A stretch of 64,000 nt of DNA, taken from the NCBI GenBank assembly GCA_017631795.1, contig JAGBSO010000043.1, positions 1 through 64,000 on the forward strand, given 5' to 3'. This stretch comes from Clostridia bacterium (GTDB lineage Bacteria; Bacillota; Clostridia; Oscillospirales; Acutalibacteraceae). Each line of letters begins with the position of its first letter. Within the stretch, counting starts at the first letter, position 1. Of this stretch, positions 53,802 to 61,494 are shown one piece after another. A program made the translations under genes and the position numbers. Below the pieces are notes generated by a model. The model was not told where the DNA came from. It saw only the letters and a program-made list of their open reading frames with translations, and did no database searches.

Positions 53802-55316
53802 TCAGGGATTTGTCAAAAAATAAGCTTTAAGCCTTTCAACCGAAATGATATCAGATTTTTTTCGCGATCTTGCATGAACATATTTTTTATATGGCTGTGC
53901 AAACAATGCCGTTTTGAAATATTCATCAGGAACATCAGTAATAACAGCAGCTGAATCGCAAAGCGGACAGCGAGAATATTCTTCGCCGATACGAACATTA
54001 CATCTATCACATATTTTCGGTGCAACTTCAGAATTATCCTCTACCCCGTTTTCAAGCGAACTTTCAATTCGGACGGGTATTCCCATTGAAGACAGTATTC
54101 TGAAAAATTCAGTACACAACCGACGGTCTTTTCCGCTTAAACCAAAAACAATGTTCATATATCCGTTCATTGAAATTATATAGAAAAACATCGGCATGTT
54201 ATACACTCTTGAATCGCCGCTTACAAGTTCTAATCGCTCAATTTTATTGCTCATAACTTCAGGAAGAACAACATTTCCAATATTTGACATAATCAGTGTC
54301 ATTTCTTCTGTGTGTGATTTTTTCTGCATTAAATTAAGAACAGGTTTTTTTATAAAATAAGGAATCACCTGCAGAATTTTCTTCTGAGTTAATGCGTAAT
54401 TTTTATTTATGAACGCCTGTTGAGTCTCTTTTGTGTTTACCTGAGCAAGCTTTCCTTTTATTATTCGGGCTATTTCATCAAAAGTATAATCCATTTTACC
54501 TTGCGGATTAAATTGTAAAGGTATAGACGAAGTGAAGTTTCTTATTGTATCTGACGGAAAATGGTTTCTCAAATTAACAGGCACATCAATAATGATTGTT
54601 TTATCAATAGGTTTTTCTGCAGTACGCAGCATTGCCAGAATTACCCCTGCTGCAAGAAATTCGCTTACTGTTATATTCTTATCTTTACAAAAAGGTTTAA
54701 TATCGTTAACTGAAACAAGACCTGATATATGATTCTGATAATTTTCATCATACTTATAGGGAATTGTATAAGCTTTATCTCTTTCCGGAACTGAACATGC
54801 TTCATTATTCATGTAACGCTCAAAGGGATCTTCAAGCTCAGTTTTGCTCGGTTCTTCATCACCAAATCGTATCCCTGTAAAATCTGTCTTGTCAGCACCG
54901 CCAAGAATCATATAATGAGCAACAACTGTTTTCAGCAGTTCAAGTATTCCGCCTCCGTCACCAAGAACATGTGAGGTTTCAATCGATAATCTTCTTTTAT
55001 AATAAATAAAAACTATTTCAGGTGTTCCGTCATTGCCAAGTCTTCTGAGTTCAGCAGGTCTGTGTTCTTCCGGCAATACCTGCGGTAAACTGTCTGATTT
55101 TTCAAGATATGACCAGAAAAAACCGTTGGTGTTTCTATAAGTATATAACGGAAACCGTTGTACGGCAATGCGTACGGCTTCTTTCAGTCGTTCAGGATTA
55201 ACTTCTTCATCTTTGAAAATTGCAGAAATACGAAAAAGTCTTGATTGTTTTTTGCTTTCAACAGATGCAAACATTATGGAAATTGTGTCATTTCGCATCC
55301 ATTCATATTTTTTCAT
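53802..55316 (-). CDS. Condensation/alcohol-acetyltransferase-like protein with C-terminal zinc ribbon
   Basis: This 504-residue cytoplasmic protein has the CoA-dependent acyltransferase fold. The catalytic HxxxDG-type motif appears as SHVLGDGGG (about residues 118-126), and later LRNHFPSDTIRNFTS and LIMSNIGNV match the second half of the condensation/BAHD-like family, annotated in clostridia as alcohol acetyltransferase. About residues 435-460 hold two cysteine pairs (CDRC, CPLC), a small zinc ribbon not usual in the enzyme family. The acyl acceptor is unknown. GGTGAT precedes ATG 55316. It stands alone, next to mobile-element debris. Confidence 0.75.
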   Translation of the reverse strand: MKKYEWMRNDTISIMFASVESKKQSRLFRISAIFKDEEVNPERLKEAVRIAVQRFPLYTYRNTNGFFWSYLEKSDSLPQVLPEEHRPAELRRLGNDGTPEIVFIYYKRRLSIETSHVLGDGGGILELLKTVVAHYMILGGADKTDFTGIRFGDEEPSKTELEDPFERYMNNEACSVPERDKAYTIPYKYDENYQNHISGLVSVNDIKPFCKDKNITVSEFLAAGVILAMLRTAEKPIDKTIIIDVPVNLRNHFPSDTIRNFTSSIPLQFNPQGKMDYTFDEIARIIKGKLAQVNTKETQQAFINKNYALTQKKILQVIPYFIKKPVLNLMQKKSHTEEMTLIMSNIGNVVLPEVMSNKIERLELVSGDSRVYNMPMFFYIISMNGYMNIVFGLSGKDRRLCTEFFRILSSMGIPVRIESSLENGVEDNSEVAPKICDRCNVRIGEEYSRCPLCDSAAVITDVPDEYFKTALFAQPYKKYVHARSRKKSDIISVERLKAYFLTNP

Positions 55317-55512
55317 TTTATCACCGTCTGATTTATTAACATTATGTTCATATGTATTATATCACACACAAAATATTTTACAATACTTAAAACAAATTAA
55401 ATAAAAAAATAAACTCCCGAACCGAAAGGAACGAGAGAATCCAAAGTTTTTCACAAATTGCCAACAAATGCATAAATCGCATACAGTTTACGTTTTTTAA
55501 TACGCGACGCAT
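55317..55512. other. Gene-free stretch with no recognised element
   Basis: Between the acyltransferase start and the relic at 55513 I see AT-rich promoter-like sequence next to 55317 and otherwise no reading frame or fold that I can name. Confidence 0.5.
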
Positions 55513-55770
55513 CTATTCACTTGTCAGAGTGTTTGCAACTCTCAGATTGTCATTATCCTTAAGCAGCTGCTCTGTTGTTGTTGCTGAAGCTTTTGTTTCT
55601 TTAAGACAGAAGCAGATGTCTGAGGTTTCTTCATTAACCTTTTTTCAAGAGGAATTATCTCTACGTTATCATCATAAGTAACTACTTCAGCAGATTTAAT
55701 CTGAGATGAAGCGAACGATCGTGCTGCACCGCTGCTCCTGCAGTACGAAGTATAAAACGGACTTTATAAG
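55513..55770 (-). pseudogene. Decayed fragment of a large polyvalent-type mobile-element protein
   Basis: On the minus strand two overlapping frames can be joined by restoring about one base near 55636. The first reads SSQIKSAEVVTYDDNVEIIP then LEKR; the second continues NEETSDICFCLKET and ends in LRVANTLTSE at a TAG (55513-55515). The 'YDDxGxxIPLxxRFN...SDIRFSLKE' pattern is one I know from large polyvalent proteins carried by integrative elements and phages of clostridia. Upstream codons (KVRFILRTAGAA) also suggest coding history but are out of frame. The fragment has no start and looks less AT-rich than its neighbours. Assignment is by pattern memory. Confidence 0.4.
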
Positions 55771-55995
55771 TTTATTATAGCACAAAACAACAAATTGCGG
55801 CACTGAATTGTGCGTTTGCGTTTACTTCTCAGTATCACACACAGTCGCGTACTGCATCCATGATCCTCGAACATGTCTTTTATCGCTTCAGTCTATCTGT
55901 GCTACAGCGTATTTTCGTTTACAAAACGGATGATACAATTAGCAGTTTTTTCGCTCTTTAGCTACAAAATGCCTAAAAAACAACAATTTTTGCAT
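55771..55995. other. Gene-free stretch, probably more element debris
   Basis: No intact frame, RNA fold or repeat is recognised. Composition resembles the adjacent relic rather than the surrounding genes. Confidence 0.4.
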
Positions 55996-56035
55996 AAAAA
56001 GAAACCTTAAATGCCTGTCAGACATTTAAGGTTCT
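55996..56035 (-). terminator. Intrinsic terminator of the tRNA operon
   Basis: On the minus strand GAACCTTAAATG and CATTTAAGGTTTC pair around a nine-base loop, followed by five T, directly after the tRNA-Trp gene. Confidence 0.88.
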
Positions 56036-56038
56036 TCA

Positions 56039-56114
56039 TGGCAGGGGCAGAAGGGCTCGATCCCTCGTCACGCGGTTTTGGAGGACGCTGCTCTACCAAC
56101 TGAGCTATTCCCCT
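56039..56114 (-). tRNA. tRNA-Trp (CCA), atypical, possibly decayed
   Basis: The 76-base minus-strand sequence folds as a cloverleaf with anticodon loop CTCCAAA (anticodon CCA at plus 56079-56081), a good D arm (GCTC/GAGC), discriminator G and encoded CCA end. Unusual points: the anticodon stem GCGTC/ACCGC has two adjacent mismatches next to the loop; the acceptor has an A-G mismatch at pair 6-67; and the T loop reads ATCGAGC instead of TTCGA. It is the second tRNA of a two-tRNA transcript. Confidence 0.7.
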
Positions 56115-56129
56115 ATATAATTTTTCGGG

Positions 56130-56203
56130 TGGACCATCAGGGACTCGAACCCCGGACCAACCGGTTATGAGCCGGTTGCTCTAACCAACTGAGCTAATGG
56201 TCC
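56130..56203 (-). tRNA. tRNA with CAT anticodon (Met or lysidine-type Ile2)
   Basis: A clean cloverleaf: acceptor GGACCAT/ATGGTCC, D arm GCTC/GAGC, anticodon stem ACCGG/CCGGT with loop CTCATAA (anticodon at plus 56167-56169), and T arm CGGGG/CCCTG with TTCGAGT loop. The 3' end is ACCC, so the terminal CCA is not encoded. The GGACC acceptor and CTCATAA loop resemble firmicute tRNA-Ile2 as well as elongator tRNA-Met; the G1-C72 pair argues against initiator. Confidence 0.88.
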
Positions 56204-56222
56204 AACTCAATCACGCTTAGTT

Positions 56223-56250
56223 ATTATAACATAAAAAGCAGAATTGTCAA
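56223..56250 (-). promoter_or_regulatory. Promoter of the tRNA pair
   Basis: Minus strand: perfect TTGACA (56245-56250), 16-base spacer, perfect TATAAT (56223-56228), about 20 bases before the first tRNA. Confidence 0.85.
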
Positions 56251-56364
56251 GTGTTTTGGGTAATTTTTTTATTATTATTCTTGTAAATTCCATTGCTGAA
56301 TATTTGTCTGATTATTTTTCTGTGCATTACATATCATTTTTATCTGTTTTCTGCAAAATATATA

Positions 56365-56393
56365 TTGAAAACACATAAAATATATGATACAAT
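56365..56393 (+). promoter_or_regulatory. Sigma-A-type promoter of glnA
   Basis: TTGAAA -35 (56365-56370), 17-base spacer, TACAAT -10 (56388-56393). Confidence 0.78.
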
Positions 56394-56431
56394 CACTCTG
56401 TAATTTATGAAACAGAAACGGAGTGTTTCCA

Positions 56432-57856
56432 ATGGATGCAAGTGTAAAAAAAGTCATGGATCTCATAAAAGAACATGACATAAAAATGGTTGACTTTAAG
56501 ATGGTTGATATCAACGGACAGTATCGCCATGTAACTATTCCTGCTCAAAACTTTACACCTGAAATAATGAGAGACGGTGTAGGTTTTGACGCATCAAACT
56601 ACGGTTATGCAGTGGTTGAAAAGAGTGACATGGTTTTCATTCCCGATCCCGATACTGCAATGATAGATCCTTTCTGCGAAATTCCCACTCTTTCAATGAG
56701 CGGTAATGCAATGATCATCGACTCCCCTGAAAACCGTCCTCTTGCTCAGTACCCCAGAAATATTGTTCTGGCTGCTGAAAAATATATGAGAGATACAGGC
56801 ATTGCAGATACAATGATGATTCTCCCTGAATTTGAATTCTATCTTTTCGATCAGGTAGGCTGGGAAGTAAAACCCAATTCTGTTGCAATGAGCGTAGACG
56901 CTAAACAGTCATACTGGAACAGTGCAACTCAGGGTCTCGGTCATATCGTACCTCTCCAGAAGGCTTATCATATTGCAAAGCCTTTTGACACTTCTTATGA
57001 GTGCAGAAGTGAAATGTGTATGCTTATTGAAGATGCAGGTATCCCCGTTAAGTATCACCATCCCGAAGTTGCTGCATCAGGTCAGTTTGAAATTGAACCC
57101 ATGCTCGGTGAAATGTCAAAAATGGCAGACGCAACAATGATGATCAAATATATCATTCATAACACAGCTGCTAAATACGGCAAGAGTGCAACTCTTATGC
57201 CCAAGCCTGTTTACGGTGAAGCAGGAAGCGGTATGCACGTACATATGCTTCTTCTTAAAGACGGTGAACCCGTATTCTCCGACGATAATGGCTATTCACA
57301 TCTTAGTGAAACAGCACACTATTTCATCGGCGGTCTTCTCAAGCACATCGGTTCTCTTTGTGCTATCACAAATCCCAGCACAAACTCATTCAAGAGACTT
57401 GTTCCCGGATTTGAAGCACCTGTTACAGTCGGTTATGCTACATCTAACCGTAGTGCGGTTATCAGAATTCCCGCATATGCAAAACAGCCCACAGAGCGTC
57501 GTTTTGAAATCCGTAATCCTGATGCTACATGTAACCCCTACTTCTGCTATGCAGCTCTCCTTATGGCTGGTCTTGACGGTATCAAGAATAAAATTGATCC
57601 TCATGAAAACGGTTGGGGTCCCTATGACATGAACCTCTACAATCTTCCCGAAGAAGAAAAAGCAAAGCTCAAAGGTCTTCCCACATCTCTTGAACAGGCA
57701 CTCGATGCTCTTGAAGCAGACTATGATTATCTCACAGCAGGCGGTGTATTCCCCGAAGAGCTTATTAAGAACTTCATTAAGAGAAAACGTGCAGAATGCA
57801 GTGAAATCTCTAAGATTCCTCATCCCGTTGAATTTGAGAAGTATTATAATCTGTAA
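56432..57856 (+). CDS. glnA: Glutamine synthetase type I
   Basis: This 474-residue enzyme makes glutamine from glutamate, ammonia and ATP and forms a dodecamer. It has the beta-grasp N terminus (MVDINGQYRHVTIP), EFEFYLFD, the metal/substrate segment GSGMHVHMLL, the ATP/ammonia motif NPSTNSFKRLVPGFEAPV and a C-terminal NLYNLPEEE loop with Tyr 403. The tyrosine, length and C-terminal region resemble the GSI-beta type, which is adenylylated in enterics, rather than the 444-residue Bacillus GSI-alpha; no GlnE is in the window. I start at ATG 56432 with CGGAGTG upstream. A terminator follows. Confidence 0.97.
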   Translation: MDASVKKVMDLIKEHDIKMVDFKMVDINGQYRHVTIPAQNFTPEIMRDGVGFDASNYGYAVVEKSDMVFIPDPDTAMIDPFCEIPTLSMSGNAMIIDSPENRPLAQYPRNIVLAAEKYMRDTGIADTMMILPEFEFYLFDQVGWEVKPNSVAMSVDAKQSYWNSATQGLGHIVPLQKAYHIAKPFDTSYECRSEMCMLIEDAGIPVKYHHPEVAASGQFEIEPMLGEMSKMADATMMIKYIIHNTAAKYGKSATLMPKPVYGEAGSGMHVHMLLLKDGEPVFSDDNGYSHLSETAHYFIGGLLKHIGSLCAITNPSTNSFKRLVPGFEAPVTVGYATSNRSAVIRIPAYAKQPTERRFEIRNPDATCNPYFCYAALLMAGLDGIKNKIDPHENGWGPYDMNLYNLPEEEKAKLKGLPTSLEQALDALEADYDYLTAGGVFPEELIKNFIKRKRAECSEISKIPHPVEFEKYYNL

Positions 57857-57864
57857 TTATTATC

Positions 57865-57892
57865 AGGCGGCAGGTTTCTGTCGCCTTTTTTA
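57865..57892 (+). terminator. Intrinsic terminator after glnA
   Basis: AGGCGGCAG pairs with CTGTCGCCT around a short loop, followed by T's. Confidence 0.82.
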
Positions 57893-57915
57893 CAATTCTG
57901 ATTGGAGCGAGTAAA

Positions 57916-58632
57916 ATGTCAACAAACAGAACACCGCCATTCCATAGCCTTATAAGCAACGGAAAACATATTGTCGGCTGTACCGGTCAGACAGTTTATG
58001 TGTATGATATAAACAACACACTGATTACAAAGTATCCGAAACACAGATATGTGTATTATTCCTCTTTTTCACCATCCGGAGATATGTTTGCGGTTAAATC
58101 TGTTGAAGGATATCTTGCATTTTACTCATTGAAAGATTATACACTTCTGAAAAAATTCAGATTTTCAAAGGTAGACGGCAGTCAGGATGATGGTTTTTGT
58201 TTCAATGCTGACGGAAGCAAATTTTACAACATTGAAAGACATACATATTCATATTCTTCTGCCCTTTCAATATACGATACAAAGGATTTTACGCTGATAA
58301 AAAGACTTTTTCATGATGATAGATTTACTGAGTTATGTGATATTGAATATGATGCAGAATCGGATACCTTTTACATTATAGGATTTTTCAGAGATAAGAA
58401 ATCGGGCATTGCGAATAAGAGATATATAGCAAAATTAGTTAATGATATCCTTACAGATATTATCGTAATATCAAAAAAGGAATATGATAACTGTACAGAG
58501 TTTAAAAATATGCAACGATTTGGCTTTTCAAAATTTGCAAATGAATATTTTGAGACAAATCCTTGTGATAAATTTTTCGAAGAGGATTGGTCTATAGCAA
58601 ATACATATATAAATAAGCAGAACTTAAAATAA
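57916..58632 (+). CDS. WD40/beta-propeller-like protein of unknown function
   Basis: This 238-residue protein has four or so blade-like repeats (for example QTVYVYDINNTLITKY, YLAFYSLKDYTLLKKF, ALSIYDTKDFTLIKRL) each ending in a Tyr/Asp-rich strand, as in WD40 or quinoprotein-like propellers; a complete propeller would need more blades, so it may be partial or dimeric. No signal peptide. GGAGCG precedes ATG 57916. It lies 35 bases before the next gene, with which it may be co-transcribed. Function unknown. Confidence 0.65.
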   Translation: MSTNRTPPFHSLISNGKHIVGCTGQTVYVYDINNTLITKYPKHRYVYYSSFSPSGDMFAVKSVEGYLAFYSLKDYTLLKKFRFSKVDGSQDDGFCFNADGSKFYNIERHTYSYSSALSIYDTKDFTLIKRLFHDDRFTELCDIEYDAESDTFYIIGFFRDKKSGIANKRYIAKLVNDILTDIIVISKKEYDNCTEFKNMQRFGFSKFANEYFETNPCDKFFEEDWSIANTYINKQNLK

Positions 58633-58667
58633 TTGTAGCTTGTTTTTATAAAATGCGAGGTAATATT

Positions 58668-59876
58668 ATGGAAAACAACGATAATTTTTATACTGTAAAT
58701 CAAGGCATTGAACAGTATATAATGTCCGTATCAAGAGATGACTATATGAATATCTATAAACTTTCATCAGAACAAAGACGTAAATCAATTTTTGTTTGTG
58801 CACTTATTCTTGGTGTGTCAGCTTTGATATTTTTGCCATTCAACTCATTGACATCTCTTATCTTGCTTTGTACAGGCTTATTTTATATTCTCTTGATGCT
58901 GATAGGTTCACATTCAATTAAGAATAGCTGGGTCAAAAAAAGTCTGATTATAGAAAACAAACAGTTTCTTGTTGATGTGTTTGATGAAAGACTATCACTT
59001 TCAATTATTGAAAATAATGAACTTGTAAGCAAAGCTTCAATTAATTATGACAACATCATCGCAACAAATGAAAATAACGAATTTTTTGTTTTTTCCGATG
59101 ATATTCAGGTATATTTTATAAGAAAGTCGATTATAGCACATGATAGTATTTTATTTGACAAATTCAAAAATGCTGCCGAAAAATACGCAAAAAACAAAAA
59201 ATTCAATGCTTTGACAACATTTTTACTTGTGCTGACTTTCGTATTGTATGCATTTGTCGGCATATGCAAAGACAGTATCGCTTTGTATCTCGGCAATCCC
59301 TGTTGTTTGCTGTATTTAGCTGTGTTACCTTTTTCAGTCGGAATGATTATTAACTCATTGATCCGTAAAAAACGAGATCTGAAATGGATTCCCACATTAA
59401 TTGCAGGAATATTTGTTTCATTTTTATGCGTAATAAGCAGTCTGGAACAGATCGGATATAACAAATATTATAACAGTGGATACAATATTATTGCAGAGAC
59501 AGAAAAACACATCGGAATTGAAATTCCAGTTCCCGAATACATTGATTTCTACAAATACAGTTATACTGAAAATAACAATATAGAGATAATCAACGAAGTT
59601 TGTATGGAATTTGGTGATCAGGAATATGTTCAGACTGATATCAATTATGTTGAAAAAATCATATCCGATGATGTTTGGATGAAAGGATTACCTGACGAAT
59701 ATCTGAACATAATTCCGAATCCTGATTACTTTTCCGAATCTGAATATTCAATTCTGTATAACGTTGATACCAAAGAAATCAACACTGTTCCGACCGAAAG
59801 CGGTACACACAGGCTTGTAATTATTGCTTACTATTACGGAATTCTTGATATTGTTGAATATTCAATAACTTTATAA
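58668..59876 (+). CDS. YcxB-like membrane protein
   Basis: This 402-residue protein has two N-terminal helices (about 45-85), a cytoplasmic domain with the YcxB-like pattern (an ASINYDNIIATNENNEFFVFSD core, shortened here to NEFFVFSD and a following strand/helix), a second membrane region (about 185-265) and an extracellular C-terminal part of about 130 residues rich in Glu, Tyr and Pro. The YcxB family has no firm role. I choose ATG 58668 with GAGGT upstream. It follows the propeller gene and is ended by a hairpin. Confidence 0.65.
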   Translation: MENNDNFYTVNQGIEQYIMSVSRDDYMNIYKLSSEQRRKSIFVCALILGVSALIFLPFNSLTSLILLCTGLFYILLMLIGSHSIKNSWVKKSLIIENKQFLVDVFDERLSLSIIENNELVSKASINYDNIIATNENNEFFVFSDDIQVYFIRKSIIAHDSILFDKFKNAAEKYAKNKKFNALTTFLLVLTFVLYAFVGICKDSIALYLGNPCCLLYLAVLPFSVGMIINSLIRKKRDLKWIPTLIAGIFVSFLCVISSLEQIGYNKYYNSGYNIIAETEKHIGIEIPVPEYIDFYKYSYTENNNIEIINEVCMEFGDQEYVQTDINYVEKIISDDVWMKGLPDEYLNIIPNPDYFSESEYSILYNVDTKEINTVPTESGTHRLVIIAYYYGILDIVEYSITL

Positions 59877-59881
59877 ATGAT

Positions 59882-59915
59882 AAGCACTGCCCTTTCGGAC
59901 AGTGCTTTGTTTGTT
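59882..59915 (+). terminator. Two-way terminator between converging genes
   Basis: AAGCACTG pairs with CAGTGCTT around a ten-base loop, with A- and T-rich flanks. Confidence 0.85.
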
Positions 59916-59925
59916 ATATTTATGA

Positions 59926-61074
59926 TTACATAAGTGAAAGATAGAGAGCTTTGATTTCTTCAACAGAAGTATCTCTGGGATTACCGGGACGGCAAGCATC
60001 ATCGAATGCTGACTGTGCAAGGAAATCAACATCTTCAGCCTTAACAATATCTTTAAGGTCAGCAGGAATTCCAACGTCTGCGCTGAGTTTCTTAACAGCA
60101 TCAATTGCAGTTTTTCTTGCATCGTCAAGTGTCATTGCGTCAACACCGTCAACACCCATAGCCTTTGCGATATCTCTGTACTTCTCGCCTGTTTCGGGAG
60201 CATTGTATTCCATAACAGTGGGAAGAATGATAGCATTAGCTACACCGTGAGCTGTATCGTAAAGAGCACCGAGAGGATGAGCCATTGAATGAACAATGCC
60301 GAGACCTACGTTTGAGAAACCCATACCTGCAACATACTGACCGAGAGCCATTCCTTCTCTGCCTTCATCAGTATTTTCAACAGCACCGCGAAGGCTCTTT
60401 GCGATGATTTCAATAGCCTTGATATGGAACATATCACTCATTTCCCATGCACCCTTTGTGATATAACCTTCAATAGCATGAGTAAGAGCATCCATACCTG
60501 TAGCTGCTGTAAGACCTTTGGGCATTGAAGCCATCATGTCAGGGTCAACAACTGCAACAACGGGGATATCATGAACGTCAACACAAACCATTTTACGGTT
60601 ATTAGCAACGTCTGTGATAACATAGTTGATTGTAACTTCTGCAGCTGTACCTGCTGTTGTGGGAACAGCAATGATAGGAACACACTTGTTCTTTGTGGGT
60701 GCTACACCTTCAAGAGATACAACATCTGCAAATTCAGGGTTGGTGATAATGATACCGATAGCCTTAGCTGTGTCCATTGATGAACCGCCACCGATTGCTA
60801 CGATACAATCAGCACCTGATGCCTTGAATGCAGCAACACCTGCCTGAACATTTTCAACAGTAGGATTAGCTTTGATTTCTGAGAAAACATCATAAGCAAT
60901 TTCAGCGTTATCAAGAATGTCTGTTACTTTTTTTGTAACACCAAACTTGATAAGATCAGGGTCTGAACATACAAAAGCTTTTTTGAATGCTCTTGCTTTG
61001 ATTTCATCGGCAATTGAAGCAATTGCACCTTTGCCGTGATAGCTTGTTTCGTTGAGTACAAATCTGTTTGCCAT
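59926..61074 (-). CDS. fucO: Iron-containing alcohol dehydrogenase, lactaldehyde reductase type
   Basis: This 382-residue group III (Fe) dehydrogenase is close to E. coli FucO along its length: MANRFVLNETSYHGKGAI at the start, IGGGSSMDTAKAIGII at the nucleotide site, VPTTAGTAAEVT, the metal-binding run GMDALTHAIEGY, MAHPLGALYDTAHGVANAI and a C-terminal NPRDTSVEEI. FucO reduces L-lactaldehyde to 1,2-propanediol in anaerobic fucose and rhamnose use. The ATG at 61074 has AAAGGAG upstream. It stands alone, and its link to the GH95 gene is by pathway, not neighbourhood. Related enzymes use butanol or 1,3-propanediol, so the symbol is a best guess. Confidence 0.85.
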   Translation of the reverse strand: MANRFVLNETSYHGKGAIASIADEIKARAFKKAFVCSDPDLIKFGVTKKVTDILDNAEIAYDVFSEIKANPTVENVQAGVAAFKASGADCIVAIGGGSSMDTAKAIGIIITNPEFADVVSLEGVAPTKNKCVPIIAVPTTAGTAAEVTINYVITDVANNRKMVCVDVHDIPVVAVVDPDMMASMPKGLTAATGMDALTHAIEGYITKGAWEMSDMFHIKAIEIIAKSLRGAVENTDEGREGMALGQYVAGMGFSNVGLGIVHSMAHPLGALYDTAHGVANAIILPTVMEYNAPETGEKYRDIAKAMGVDGVDAMTLDDARKTAIDAVKKLSADVGIPADLKDIVKAEDVDFLAQSAFDDACRPGNPRDTSVEEIKALYLSLM

Positions 61075-61225
61075 AAAAATTCTCCTTTATGTTAGTTGTT
61101 AATATAATCATCCGCCAAATAACTGGATATTACTATTATATCTGTCTTTTTAGGTTTTATTTTTACAATATAGAAATATAAACACAAAATATTACATCAT
61201 TTTACTTTAATCTGCAATTTAATTG

Positions 61226-61254
61226 TTGACTTTGCACAATTCATATGATATATT
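61226..61254 (+). promoter_or_regulatory. Sigma-A-type promoter of the lysine-riboswitch transcript
   Basis: TTGACT -35 (61226-61231), 17-base spacer, TATATT -10 (61249-61254). The start site near 61261 is just before the aptamer. Confidence 0.8.
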
Positions 61255-61265
61255 TATTTTAATAA

Positions 61266-61469
61266 GATAGAGGTGCAGTAATTATCAGTAACTGTCTGTT
61301 TCCCGATAGTAAGATAAGTGAAAGGAATTATTGCCGAGGGTGATAACTTTTATCGGAAGGTTTTTTGCCCGGGGTACGGTATAATATGCCGTAAACTGTC
61401 ACATTTGTGGAGTGCTATCGTGATTATTTCTTACGATCATGGTGTATTTCACTGTGGTCTGTTTTTTAT
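61266..61469 (+). promoter_or_regulatory. Lysine riboswitch (L-box) with terminator
   Basis: The aptamer carries the conserved L-box core: GATAGAGGTGCAGTA at the 5' side, GAAAGGAATTATTGCCGA, a GGG/CCGGGG helix, AACTGTCA, and GTGGAGTGCTATC closing P1 with GATAG (61266-61270/61415-61419). Downstream, ATCGT (61416-61420) can pair with ACGAT (61433-61437) as antiterminator, or GATCATGGTG pairs with CACTGTGGTC (61435-61459) as terminator before a T-run. Lysine binding should shut off the transporter gene. Confidence 0.93.
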
Positions 61470-61494
61470 TTACAAAACCGAAAGGAAGATTTTA

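Noticed and set aside
61318..61494. Extension of the NhaC-like frame into the upstream region
   Set aside because: The extension would be translated from the lysine aptamer and terminator; ATG 61495 has the Shine-Dalgarno and a signal-like N terminus.
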